Of a stretch of DNA of 64,000 nt, positions 31,695-40,880 are shown piece by piece (the first letter of the stretch is position 1; each line of letters starts with the position of its first letter). Where the stretch lies: positions 4,693,789 to 4,757,788 of the forward strand of contig NC_007626.1 of assembly GCF_000009985.1 (NCBI RefSeq). Reading direction: 5' to 3'. Made by a program: the position numbers and the translations under genes. Source of the DNA: Paramagnetospirillum magneticum AMB-1. GTDB lineage: Bacteria; Pseudomonadota; Alphaproteobacteria; Rhodospirillales; Magnetospirillaceae. The notes below the pieces were generated by a model, which had not been told where the DNA came from, did no database searches, and saw only the letters and a program-made list of their open reading frames with translations.

Positions 31695-34286
31695 GTGAAG
31701 AGCAGCACGAATTCGGGCAACGAACAGGGGGCGTCCGCCACTCAAGCCTCCGCCGGGCTTGCCGGAGGAGCTCCTTGCGCCCCCAGCGAGGCATTGCCGC
31801 GTCTCGTCGAGGCTGAGGCGCGCCTGGACGGGCTGACCGCCAACCTTCCCGGTTTTGCCTTTCAGCGCAGCCTCGGTACCGATGGAACCATCCATTACCC
31901 CTGGTTCAGCCCCAGCATCCGATCCGTCCTGGGCTTTGCCGTAGAGTCCATGGGCGTCAATTCCCAAGGATGCCTGCACGCGGTGCATTGGGCCGACCGA
32001 GACACCCACTTGGCCGAAATTCGCCGCTCGGCGGCCCAAATGGACACCTGCCGCGAGGAGTTCCGTGCCATCAGCGCCCATGGCGAGGTCCGCTGGCTAA
32101 AGGGCGCCTCGGAACCCCGACGCCAGGAGGACGGCTCGGTCATCTGGGACGGGGTGATGGTCGACGTCACCGACGGCCGCCGCGCCGAACTTCGCCTGGA
32201 AATGCTGATGGACCATGCCGGCGATTCCCTGATCGTCGTGGGGTCGGATGGCACTATCGACAGCGTCAATGCCGCCGCCGAGGCCCTGTTCGGCTGGGCG
32301 TCGAGCGAACTGGTGGGCAAGCCGTTCACCACCTTGCTGCCGCAATCGCTGCACCTGGACGACCTGCTGGAATCCGCCGAGGTTTCGGCCGGGGGCATCG
32401 TCGGCGGCGGTGCGCGCGAACTGATGGGACTGCGCAAGGACGGATCCACCTTCCCGCTGGAACTGTCCACCACCGAGGTCCGGCTGGAGGGGCAGCGGCT
32501 GTTCATCGGCATCGGCCGCGACATCACCGAGCGCAAGCTGACCGAGGCGGCCTTGCGGGAATCGGAAGAACGACTGCGCGCCATCGCCGCCAATGTTCCC
32601 GGCATGGTGTTCCAGCGCGAACTGCACCCCGACGGCAGCCTGTGCTTCTCCTATGTGAGCGAGGGCTGCCGCGCCATCCTGGGACTGGGCCCCGAGCAAC
32701 TGATCGACAATCCTCAGTTGTTCCTGTCCCTGATTCCCGAGGACGAACGCTCCGGCTTCTATGCCGGTCTGGGCCGTTCGGCGCGGAGCATGGAGCCCTT
32801 CGACGAGGAAATGGCCGTCCCCGGAAGCGATGGCCGCCGCCGCTGGCTGCGCGGGCAGTCGCGCCCCACGCTGCGCGGCGACGGCAACGTGGTGTGGGAC
32901 GGGGTCATGCTCGACGTCACCGACAGCAAGCACGCGGAACAGCGCCTGTCCTTCCTGGCCTATTTCGATCCGCTGACCCGGCTGCCCAATCGCACCGCCT
33001 TCCTGGAACGCTTTGCCGCCGCCCGCGAAATCGCCGCCCGCGACCAGACCATGCTTGCCGTGGTCAGCGTCGGACTCGACCGCCTGGGCATCATCAATGC
33101 CACCATGGGTCACAGCATCGGCGATCAGGTGCTGATGGCGGCGGGAGACCTGCTGCGCGCCGCCCTGTCGTCCAATGACGTCATTGCCCGTACGTCGGGC
33201 GACCGGTTCCTGGTGCTGATCACCGGGCTGGGCTCCAAGCGCGAGGCCATGGAGGCCCTGGAGCGTCTGCGGGCCTCGGCCCACGCCACCGTGGCGGCGG
33301 CGGGACAGGATTTCGACGTCTCGGCCGCCATGGGTGCCGCGGTTTATCCCCGCGACGGCGACGACGCCGAGACCCTGATCAAGAACGCCGACGCCGCCTT
33401 GCAATTGGCCAAGGTGCAGGGACCCGCCACCTTGCAGGTCTTCACCAAGGAGATCAGCGCCAGGGCGGCAAAGACCCTGTCGCTGCAGACCCGGCTGCGC
33501 CGCGCCATCGACCAGGGCGAGCTGATCGCCCATTACCAGCCCCAGGTCGACCTGCGAAACGGCGACGTGGTAGGCATGGAGGCGCTGGTCCGCTGGAACA
33601 GCCCCGACTTAGGGATGGTCTCGCCCGCCGATTTCATCCCCGTGGCCGAGGAATCGGGCCTGATCGACGGCGTCTGCGAGTTCATGCTGTGGGAGTGCAC
33701 CCGCCAGAACAAGCAGTGGCAGGACGAGGGATTGCCGCCCATCCCCGTGGCCGTCAACGTCTCGGGTCGGCAGTTCCAGTATGCGCGCCGCCTGCTGTCG
33801 GCCTGCGAACGTGCCCTGGTGGACAACCGGCTGGATAGCCGCTGGCTCGAGGTGGAACTGACCGAAAGCTCGGCCATGCGTGACGCCGACAATGCCATCG
33901 CCGTGGTCAATCAGTTGAAGGAGATGGGCATCGCCTGCTCCATCGACGATTTCGGCACCGGCTATTCCTCGCTGTCGGTGCTCAAGCGCTTTCCCATCAG
34001 CAAGCTGAAGATCGACCGCTCCTTCGTGCTCGACGTCACCACCGATCCCAACGACGCAGCCATCGTCGACGCCATCATCGCCATGGCCAAGGCGCTGCGG
34101 CTCAAGGTGGTGGCCGAAGGCGTCGAGCACCAGGAACACCTGGACTTCCTGCGCAACCTGGGATGCGACCAGATGCAGGGCTATTTCTTCAGCCGCCCCC
34201 TGCCCGCCGATGGCATGCGCGCCCTGCTGGCCGAGGGTCGGCGGCTGCACATGACCGAGGCGACCCTTCACAGCGTCACCGCCTAA
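31695..34286 (+). CDS. PAS-PAS-PAS-GGDEF-EAL cyclic-di-GMP phosphodiesterase
   Basis: An 863-aa signalling protein without transmembrane helices. Three PAS domains lie at about 37-165, 167-280 and 290-412, a GGDEF domain at 415-583 and an EAL domain at 600-845. The GGDEF signature is degenerate (TSGDRF near 499), so cyclase activity is unlikely. The EAL domain keeps EALVRW near 628, ELTES, IDDFGTGYSS and AEGVE, consistent with active c-di-GMP hydrolysis. GTG at 31695 follows AAAGGAA; the open frame continues 30 codons upstream without a good start. The spacer 31506-31694 holds the divergent promoters. Confidence 0.9.
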   Translation: MKSSTNSGNEQGASATQASAGLAGGAPCAPSEALPRLVEAEARLDGLTANLPGFAFQRSLGTDGTIHYPWFSPSIRSVLGFAVESMGVNSQGCLHAVHWADRDTHLAEIRRSAAQMDTCREEFRAISAHGEVRWLKGASEPRRQEDGSVIWDGVMVDVTDGRRAELRLEMLMDHAGDSLIVVGSDGTIDSVNAAAEALFGWASSELVGKPFTTLLPQSLHLDDLLESAEVSAGGIVGGGARELMGLRKDGSTFPLELSTTEVRLEGQRLFIGIGRDITERKLTEAALRESEERLRAIAANVPGMVFQRELHPDGSLCFSYVSEGCRAILGLGPEQLIDNPQLFLSLIPEDERSGFYAGLGRSARSMEPFDEEMAVPGSDGRRRWLRGQSRPTLRGDGNVVWDGVMLDVTDSKHAEQRLSFLAYFDPLTRLPNRTAFLERFAAAREIAARDQTMLAVVSVGLDRLGIINATMGHSIGDQVLMAAGDLLRAALSSNDVIARTSGDRFLVLITGLGSKREAMEALERLRASAHATVAAAGQDFDVSAAMGAAVYPRDGDDAETLIKNADAALQLAKVQGPATLQVFTKEISARAAKTLSLQTRLRRAIDQGELIAHYQPQVDLRNGDVVGMEALVRWNSPDLGMVSPADFIPVAEESGLIDGVCEFMLWECTRQNKQWQDEGLPPIPVAVNVSGRQFQYARRLLSACERALVDNRLDSRWLEVELTESSAMRDADNAIAVVNQLKEMGIACSIDDFGTGYSSLSVLKRFPISKLKIDRSFVLDVTTDPNDAAIVDAIIAMAKALRLKVVAEGVEHQEHLDFLRNLGCDQMQGYFFSRPLPADGMRALLAEGRRLHMTEATLHSVTA

Positions 34287-34428
34287 AACGCCGCATTTTC
34301 ATCCACGTTCTCGCCGCAAGTTCATTCTTCCTATCAACGGCCAACATTGGCAGTTGACGGATTCGAGCATTTCCGCCTATTCATTTCGGGTGGGTGAGGG
34401 CATCTGATACGGCAATCGAATCCGGGCC

Positions 34429-35187
34429 ATGAAAGATCATACAGCGACCGCCGCGACCGCCACGGTGAAGCATTCCTATACCATCCCCTGCGCCAGCGCC
34501 TTCCGCGACGCGGTGGACAAGCTCGCCTTGCGGCGGCGGGTCAATGTGGGCGACATCGCCCGCTCGGTACTGCTGGTGGTCCCGCCCGAGACTATCGCCG
34601 CCTTCCCCGACCCCGGCGAGCCCGAGCCCGAGGACCGCGAGACCGTCATCCTCAAATCCGGCCCGGCCGAGGGGCGTCCCTGGCGCCGCAAGCCGCGGCT
34701 GCAGGTGCGCATGGCGCCCGGCTACAGTGTCGAGGCCATCCGCCGGGCATTGGCCATGGCCCTGGCCATGGCCCAGGGCGATGTCCGCCTCCGGGTCGAG
34801 CGACCGGGGGAAGAGGTCGCCCCGCCTCCCCCACCCCCGCCTCCCCCCTCTCCGCCGCCGCCGGCCCAGGCCGATCCCGCCTTCCCCAAGGAGGAGCGCC
34901 GCCGGGGCGTACGCGAACAGGCCGTGGCCATCGCCTCCGCCAACGAGGAAATCGAGCGTCTGCGCGCCATCATCAACGTACTGTCCTTCGAGCCGCTGCC
35001 CAACGGGGTGATGACCCGGGCGGACGCCCTCCATATCCTGGGCTTTCCGCCTGGCGCCGCCCCCGATCGCCGCACGGTGCGGGCCAAGTTCCGCATGCTG
35101 GCCACCATCCACCATCCGGACAGCAATCACGGCAACCACCACCGCATGAGCCAGCTCAACCAGGCCATGGAAGTGCTGGCGGAATAA
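34429..35187 (+). CDS. J-domain protein with C-terminal J domain
   Basis: A 252-aa protein. The last ~60 residues form a DnaJ domain (TRADALHILGFPPGA, then FRMLATIHHPDSN with the HPD triad that stimulates Hsp70, and LNQAMEVLAE). The N-terminal ~120 residues are a domain I do not recognise (SYTIPCASAFRDAVDKLA..., NVGDIARSVLLVVPPE). A run of Pro/Ser (about residues 131-146) joins them. It is probably a specialised co-chaperone whose N-terminal domain selects the client. There is no membrane segment. Confidence 0.82.
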   Translation: MKDHTATAATATVKHSYTIPCASAFRDAVDKLALRRRVNVGDIARSVLLVVPPETIAAFPDPGEPEPEDRETVILKSGPAEGRPWRRKPRLQVRMAPGYSVEAIRRALAMALAMAQGDVRLRVERPGEEVAPPPPPPPPPSPPPPAQADPAFPKEERRRGVREQAVAIASANEEIERLRAIINVLSFEPLPNGVMTRADALHILGFPPGAAPDRRTVRAKFRMLATIHHPDSNHGNHHRMSQLNQAMEVLAE

Positions 35188-35253
35188 TCCCCTTTCCGGT
35201 CGGGCCGCCCCTTCCCATATGACCTGGATCAACCCAGGCGGGGGAGGCCGATC

Positions 35254-36045
35254 ATGGCTGTCACCGGTACCGTTCCACCCCAGGCCGCGCCGCTTCGCCG
35301 CGAGCGGGTCAGAGCCGTCAGCGTCCCCCAGGTCCTGGGATGGATCGGCGCCGGCTGGCGCGACACCCGGCGCGCCGCGCCCTTCAGCCTGTTCTACGGC
35401 GCCGCCTTCGTGCTGGCGGGCTTTGCCGTCACCGGCGGCCTGGCCCTGGCGGGACTGGAATATCTGATCACCCCCCTGGTGGAAGGATTCATGCTGGTGG
35501 CGCCGCTGCTGGCGCTGGGTCTTTACGAGGTTTCCCGCCGGCTGGAACGGGGCGAGCCCCTGGACTGGCGCCCCATCCTGACCTGCTGGCGGCCCAACCG
35601 CTTCCACATGATGACCGCCGGGCTGATCTACATGCTGTTCCTGATGATCTGGGCCCGGCTGGCGGTGATCATCTTCGCCGTGTGCTTTCCCAGCCAACCC
35701 ACCGACTGGCGTTCGCTGCTGGAGGTTCTGCCCACCCTGGACGGCATCGCCTTCATCATCACCAGCACCGTCTTCGGCGGTGCCCTGGCCACCATCGCCT
35801 TCGTCACCAATGTGGTGACCCTGCCGGTCATGCTGGACCGCCACACCGACTTTTTCGCCGGCGCGGCCCTCTCGGTGATGGCGGTGGCGCGCAATCCCGG
35901 CCCCATGGTGCTGTGGGCCGCCCTGCTGGCCGGCATCACCGGCCTGGGCCTTGCCCTGGGTCTGGTGGGGCTGGTGGTGGCTCTGCCGGTGGTGGGGCAC
36001 GCCAGCTGGCACGCCTATCGCGACCTGGTGGTGCCGGAGGACTGA
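35254..36045 (+). CDS. DUF2189 integral membrane protein
   Basis: A 263-aa membrane protein with about six hydrophobic segments (e.g. FSLFYGAAFVLAGFAVTGGL, FHMMTAGLIYMLFLMIWARL, VLWAALLAGITGLGLALG) and the DUF2189 pattern PLVEGFMLVAPLLALGLYEVSRRLERGE. These proteins often accompany respiratory genes such as cytochrome oxidase, but the function is unknown. The start is ATG at 35254 with GGGGGAGG upstream. Convergent with the Bax-inhibitor-1 gene. Confidence 0.83.
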   Translation: MAVTGTVPPQAAPLRRERVRAVSVPQVLGWIGAGWRDTRRAAPFSLFYGAAFVLAGFAVTGGLALAGLEYLITPLVEGFMLVAPLLALGLYEVSRRLERGEPLDWRPILTCWRPNRFHMMTAGLIYMLFLMIWARLAVIIFAVCFPSQPTDWRSLLEVLPTLDGIAFIITSTVFGGALATIAFVTNVVTLPVMLDRHTDFFAGAALSVMAVARNPGPMVLWAALLAGITGLGLALGLVGLVVALPVVGHASWHAYRDLVVPED

Positions 36046-36049
36046 AGCC

Positions 36050-36112
36050 ATAAACAAAAGGGAGGTTTGGAGGCATCGCCTCCAACCGGGGACCGGGGCG
36101 GGAGCCCCGCCA
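36050..36112. repeat. intergenic repeat family 1, copy c (half unit)
   Basis: AT-rich start, then TTGGAGGCATCGCCTCCAA (36067-36085) and CGGGGCGGGAGCCCCG (36094-36109). It lies between convergent genes. Confidence 0.65.
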
Positions 36113-36126
36113 TCGGGAACCCCCAC

Positions 36127-36160
36127 GAAAAAGCCCGCCCCTTTCGGGGCGGGCTCGTTC
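36127..36160 (-). terminator. terminator of the Bax-inhibitor-1 gene
   Basis: GCCCGCCCC / GGGGCGGGC, a 9-bp stem with a 4-base loop. Read on the minus strand it is followed by CTTTTTC, so it terminates the minus-strand gene ending at 36180. Confidence 0.85.
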
Positions 36161-36179
36161 ATTCACCTGGAAGCGGCGC

Positions 36180-36902
36180 TTAGTCGTCGCGGCGCACGCC
36201 CATGAACTGCAGCAGGAACATGAACAGGTTGATGAAGTCCATGTAGAGCTGCAGGGCGCCGAACACCGCCTTCTTCTGGGCGACCTCGGAGTGATCGCCC
36301 TCCCAGTACATCTGCTTGATGTTCTGGGTGTCGTAGGCGGTCAGGCCCGCGAAGATCAGCACGCCGGCGGCGCTCATGACGAAGTGCATCATGGGGCTTT
36401 GCAGGAAGATGTTGACGATGCCAGCGATCATCAGGCCCCACACGCCCATGATCAGGAAGCTGCCGAAGCCCGACAGGTCCTTCTTGGTGGTGTAGCCGTA
36501 GAGGCTGAGGCCGGCGAAGGCCGCCGCAGTGACGAAGAACACCCGGGCCACCGACGCGCCGGTGAACACCAGGAACACCGAGGCCAGCGACGCGCCCATC
36601 AGGCCGGCATAGACCCAGAACAGGGTCGAAGCGGTCGAGGCGCGCATGCTGTCGATCTTGGCGCCCATGAAGAACACCAGACCCAGCGGGGCCAGCATGA
36701 ACACCCATTTGAGCGGCGAGTAGACGGCAATGGCGGTCAGGGCCGGCACGCTGGCGATCACCCAGGCGACGATGCCGGTCAAAGCCAAAGCCGAAGCCAT
36801 GTAGTTGTACACACTCAGCATGTACTGCCGCAGACCCACGTCGATCTGAGCAGCCTCCGCCTGGGCGGCACTCATGTATCTGCGGTCTGATCCGAAAGCC
36901 AT
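36180..36902 (-). CDS. Bax inhibitor-1/YccA-family membrane protein
   Basis: A 240-aa protein with seven hydrophobic segments and the BI-1 family pattern: RQYMLSVYNYMASAL near the N-terminus, GYTTKKDLSGFGSFLIMG, and the C-terminal FAGLTAYDTQNIKQMY, which contains the family's acidic pH-sensing region. BI-1 proteins are calcium leak channels or membrane-stress proteins (YccA modulates FtsH in E. coli). The start MAFGSDRRYM at 36902 has AGGAACG 4 nt upstream. Confidence 0.9.
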   Translation of the reverse strand: MAFGSDRRYMSAAQAEAAQIDVGLRQYMLSVYNYMASALALTGIVAWVIASVPALTAIAVYSPLKWVFMLAPLGLVFFMGAKIDSMRASTASTLFWVYAGLMGASLASVFLVFTGASVARVFFVTAAAFAGLSLYGYTTKKDLSGFGSFLIMGVWGLMIAGIVNIFLQSPMMHFVMSAAGVLIFAGLTAYDTQNIKQMYWEGDHSEVAQKKAVFGALQLYMDFINLFMFLLQFMGVRRDD

Positions 36903-36979
36903 GGTCGTTCCTTTGAACACTCAGTTGAACCTGCACACCAATATGAGGGACTTCCGGAAAGAATCAAGTTACACGGATT

Positions 36980-39501
36980 TCATTCATTCCTCAGTAATGG
37001 TGCGGCCTTTGCCCCCAGGGCCTTCCAGGTGCCGATGAAGCCGGCCAGCAGGCTTGCCGCCATGCAGGCGGCCAGGGTGGCGGCGGTGGCGCCGGGCAGG
37101 AACACCCAGTCGGTTTTCATGACGTAAAGCAGGATGGCGCGGGCCGCCAGCGAGCCCACCAGGGCCGAGGCCAGGCCGGTGACCAGCCCGATCAGGGCGA
37201 ACTCGGCCAGATGGGCCCGCCACAGCTGGCCCCGCGTGGCGCCCACCACCTTGAGCACCACCGCCTCCCACACCCGGCGGCGATGCCCGGCCATCACCGC
37301 GCCGGCCAGCACCAGGGCGCCGGCCGCCAGGGTGACCACTCCGGCCAGACGGACCGCCAGATCGGCCTCGGCGATGATGCCCTTGACCGCCTCCAGCGCC
37401 TCCTTGACCCGGATGGAGGAGACGTTGGGCAGACGGTCGGTCACCGCCTTCTCCACCACCGCGTCCATGGCGGGCTCGGTGCGCAGGGTGGCGATAAAGG
37501 TATGGGGCGCGCCATCCAGCACGCCGGGCGACAGCAGGAAGGCGAAATTCATGGAGAGATTGGACCAGTCGATCTGACGGAGCGAGGCCACCTCCACCTC
37601 GATCTCGCGGCCCAGGACGTTGAGGCCCAGCCGGTCGCCCACCTTGAGGCCGAAGCCCTTGGCCACGGCGGCATCCACCGAGGCCAGCGGCGGCCCCTGG
37701 TAATCCTCGGGCCACCATTTGCCCTCGACGATGCGCGAGCCGGGGGGCTGGGCCGCCGCCGAGGACAGGCCGCGATCACCGCGCGCCGCCCATTCCGATT
37801 CGGGGGCGATCCTGGCTTGGCCCACCGGCACGCCGCCGATGGACGAGATCCGGCCGCGCACCATGGCGGCCTTGGACAATTGGGCGGCCGGGTCGGTGTC
37901 CCTCACCACCCGCTCCAGGTCGTCCACCTGATCGGGCTGGACGTCGATGAAGTAGAAGGACGGCGCCTGTTCCGGCAGCCTTTCCCCGAACTGGGCGGCC
38001 AGATTGCCCTCGACCAGGGCAATGGTCACCAGCACCGACAGACCCAGCCCCAGGGACAGCACCATGCCCACCACCGCCGAGCCGGGACGGTGCAGATTGG
38101 CCAGCGCCATGCGCCAGGTGGGACCGGCCCGGCGGCCGTGCCGGGCGGCCAGGACCGCCGCCCCCCGCGCCAGCCCCCAGGCCAGGACGCGGAACAGCGC
38201 CAGGGTGGCGCAGGCGGCGGCCACGAACCACGCGGCCAGGGGACGGTTGGCCGCCGACAGCACCGCCAGCCCCGCCAGCCCGCCGCCCGACAGCACCAGG
38301 GCGGCCAGCATGGGCCAGCCCACCGAACCCGGCGCGGGCGCCGCCAGCCGTCGGAACAGCACGGCGGCAGGCACCGCCTTGGCCCGGGCCAGGGGCCACA
38401 GGGTGAACACCAGGGCGGACAACGTGCCGAAGCCGGCGGCGATCATCAGGGGGCGGGGATAGAGTCCGGACTTCAGCGCCAGGGGAATGCGCTCGGCGCC
38501 CAGTCCGGCCACCAGCGGGACCAGGCGGCGCCCGCCGCCAGCCCCAGCAGGATGCCGAGACCGGCCAGCAGCCCGACCAGCAGGAAATAGGTGGTGAAGA
38601 TCAGCCCCGACGGCGCGCCCAGGCCTTTCAGAATGGCGATGGTGCCGATGCGGCCGTCCAGATAGGCCTTCACCGCGTTGGCCACGCCGATGCCGCCGAC
38701 CAGCAGGGCGGTGAGGCCGACCAGGGACAGGAACGACGCCAGGGTATCGAGGAAGCGCCCGACGCCCGGCGCGGCTTCGGCGGCGTCGCGGACCTGCCAG
38801 GGCGCCTCGGCGAATCTCCGGGCCAGTTCGGCCTTGGCCTCGGCCGGGCTTGTCCCCGGGGCAAGAAGCAGGCGCAGGGTGTGGCGCACCAGGGAGCCGG
38901 GACGGATCAGCCCGGTGGCCTCCACCGCGCCGTTGGCCACCATCAGCCGGGGGCCGAAGGACAGCGCCGTGGCGATGCGGTCCGGCTCCTTGGCGATGAC
39001 GGCATTGATGCGGAACGTCGCGTCGCCGACGTTTACCTCGTCGCCGATCTTGAGCCCCAGGCGGTCGAGCAGATTGCCTTCGGCGGCCGCACCCCAGGCG
39101 CCGTCATGAAAGGCGAAAGGCGACGGCATGGGCGATGACAGTTCCAGCCGCCCCACCAGGGGATAGGCCTCGTCAACGCCCTTCAACTCCACCAGGGAGC
39201 GCCGCGCATTGCCGTCCACCTGGACCATGGCCCGCATCTCGACGCCTTGGGTGACCCGGCCCAGCCCGGCCAGAGCCGCCAGCATCTCGGGCGCGAAGGG
39301 CTGGTGGGTCTGGCGGATATCGAGATCGCCACCCAGCAGGGCGCGGGCATCCTCGGCCAGGGCCGCGTCGAAGGCGGCGCGCAGCGACCCCGCCCCGGCG
39401 ATGGCCGCCACGCCGAGGGCGAGACAGGCCACCAGCACGCGGAACCCCTTGAGCCCGCCGCGCAATTCCCGCCAGGCAAACTTGATCGCCAAAGAGATCA
39501 C
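36980..39501 (-). pseudogene. ybbP: frameshifted YbbP-like ABC permease
   Basis: Two adjoining frames (39501-38473, N-terminal 342 aa; 38512-36980, C-terminal part) together make one ~830-aa FtsX-type permease of the YbbP family: N-terminal MISLAIKFAWRELRGGLKGF, two FtsX domains and periplasmic loops. The break is near 38510-38545: the first frame reads LAAGAAWSRWWPDW and stops, while the second continues naturally at GLGAERIPLALKSG. One missing C in a CC run after GCCG restores a single frame (LAAGAALVPLVAGLGAERI). It is a natural lesion or a sequence error. The start overlaps the ybbA stop by 4 nt. YbbAP is thought to act with TesA on lipids or thioesters. Confidence 0.85.
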
Positions 39502-40187
39502 GGCTTGATCTTCCCATCCTCAACCCGCACCACGCGGGTACAGCGCGCCGCCAGGGAATCGTCATGGGTGACCAGCACCAGGGCGGTGCCGAAGCGGGCA
39601 TTGAGGTCGAACAGCAGGTCCATCACGGCGCGACCGGTGGCGCCGTCCAGATTGCCGGTGGGCTCGTCGGCCAGCAGCAGCTTGGGGCGCGGCACGAAGG
39701 CCCGGGCCAGGGCGACCCGCTGCTGCTCGCCGCCCGACAACTGGCCGGGATAATGGGACAACCGGTGCGCCAGCCCCACCCGGCCCAGTTCCTCCTGCGC
39801 CGCGCCGAAGGGATCGGCATGACCGGCCAGTTCCAGGGGTACCGCCACGTTCTCCAGCGCCGTCATGGTGGGAATCAGATGAAAGCTCTGAAAGACGATG
39901 CCGATACTGTCGCGGCGAAAGCGCGCCAGCCCGTCCTCATCCATGGGGCCGAAATCCTGGCCCGCCACCGCCACCTTGCCCGAGGTGGGGCGCTCCAGAC
40001 CGGCCATCACCATCAGCAGGGTGGACTTGCCCGAGCCCGAGGGACCGACCACGCCCAGGGTCTCGCCCGACGCCACCTGCAGGTCGATGCCATCGAGAAC
40101 ATTGACCTCGCCCGCAAGGCTCGCCAAGTTGAGATGGACGGCCTCCAGCGAAACCAGGGGAAGGCCGGCGATGGGGCGCTGATGCAT
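39498..40187 (-). CDS. ybbA: ABC transporter ATP-binding protein YbbA
   Basis: A 229-aa ABC ATPase of the MacB/LolD/YbbA type. Walker A GPSGSGKST (~50-58), Q-loop VFQSFHLIP, signature LSGGEQQRVALARAF, Walker B LLLADEPTGNLD and H-loop VTHD are all intact. It powers the FtsX-type permease encoded directly downstream (4-nt overlap). It is divergent from tesA, the conserved neighbour of ybbA-ybbP. The start MHQRPIAGLP at 40187 lies 33 bp from the tesA start. Confidence 0.9.
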   Translation of the reverse strand: MHQRPIAGLPLVSLEAVHLNLASLAGEVNVLDGIDLQVASGETLGVVGPSGSGKSTLLMVMAGLERPTSGKVAVAGQDFGPMDEDGLARFRRDSIGIVFQSFHLIPTMTALENVAVPLELAGHADPFGAAQEELGRVGLAHRLSHYPGQLSGGEQQRVALARAFVPRPKLLLADEPTGNLDGATGRAVMDLLFDLNARFGTALVLVTHDDSLAARCTRVVRVEDGKIKP

Positions 40188-40220
40188 GCGAGGGCGACTT
40201 TCTTGAACGGACGGGGCGTC

Positions 40221-40880
40221 TTGACCAGCATAAACCGGGACAGACGGGCGGTCTTGCGATATGGGGCCGCGGCGCTGCTTGTCAATGCGCTGGGAGGTGG
40301 CGCCATGGCCGGAACGGCGAGCGGACGACGCATTCTGGCCCTGGGGGATTCGCTGACCGCCGGCTATGGCCTGGCGCCCGAGGAGGCCTTTCCCGCCCAG
40401 CTGGAACGGGTGCTGCGCGCCGAGGGGCGCGACGTCACCGTGATCAATGCCGGTGTCTCCGGCGACACCACGGCGGGGGGCAAGGCCCGCCTGGACTGGG
40501 CGCTGGGCGCCAAGCCCCACCTCGCCATCCTGGAACTGGGCGCCAATGACGGATTGCGCGGCCTCGACCCCAAGCTGACCCACGCCAATCTCGACGCCAT
40601 CCTGAAGCGACTGACGGCGGCGGGCATTCCCGTGCTGCTGGCCGGCATGCTGGCGCCGCCCAATTACGGCAAGGCCTTCGAGGCCGAGTTCAAGGCGGTC
40701 TTCGCCCGCCTCGCCGCCGAGCACGACGTGGTCTTCTATCCCTTCTTCCTGGATGGGGTGGCCGGCGACCGCGGCCTGTGCCTGCCCGACGGACTGCATC
40801 CCAATGCCAAGGGCGTCGGCGTGATCGTCGGGCGCATCCTGCCCTCGGTGCGCCGATTGCTGGAAAGGGGAACGCCATGA
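40221..40880 (+). CDS. tesA: arylesterase / acyl-CoA thioesterase TesA-like
   Basis: A 219-aa SGNH hydrolase with block I LALGDSLTAGYGL (Ser nucleophile), block II GVSGDTTAGG, block III LGANDGLRG and block V LPDGLHPNAKG (Asp and His of the triad). It hydrolyses fatty-acyl thioesters or aryl esters in the periplasm. The N-terminus (NRDRRAVLRYGAAALL, ending GGGAMA) looks like a Tat signal. TTG at 40221 with GGGGCG before it is the likely start; an ATG at 40305 would remove the signal. The stop overlaps the FIST gene start (ATGA). Confidence 0.87.
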   Translation: MTSINRDRRAVLRYGAAALLVNALGGGAMAGTASGRRILALGDSLTAGYGLAPEEAFPAQLERVLRAEGRDVTVINAGVSGDTTAGGKARLDWALGAKPHLAILELGANDGLRGLDPKLTHANLDAILKRLTAAGIPVLLAGMLAPPNYGKAFEAEFKAVFARLAAEHDVVFYPFFLDGVAGDRGLCLPDGLHPNAKGVGVIVGRILPSVRRLLERGTP

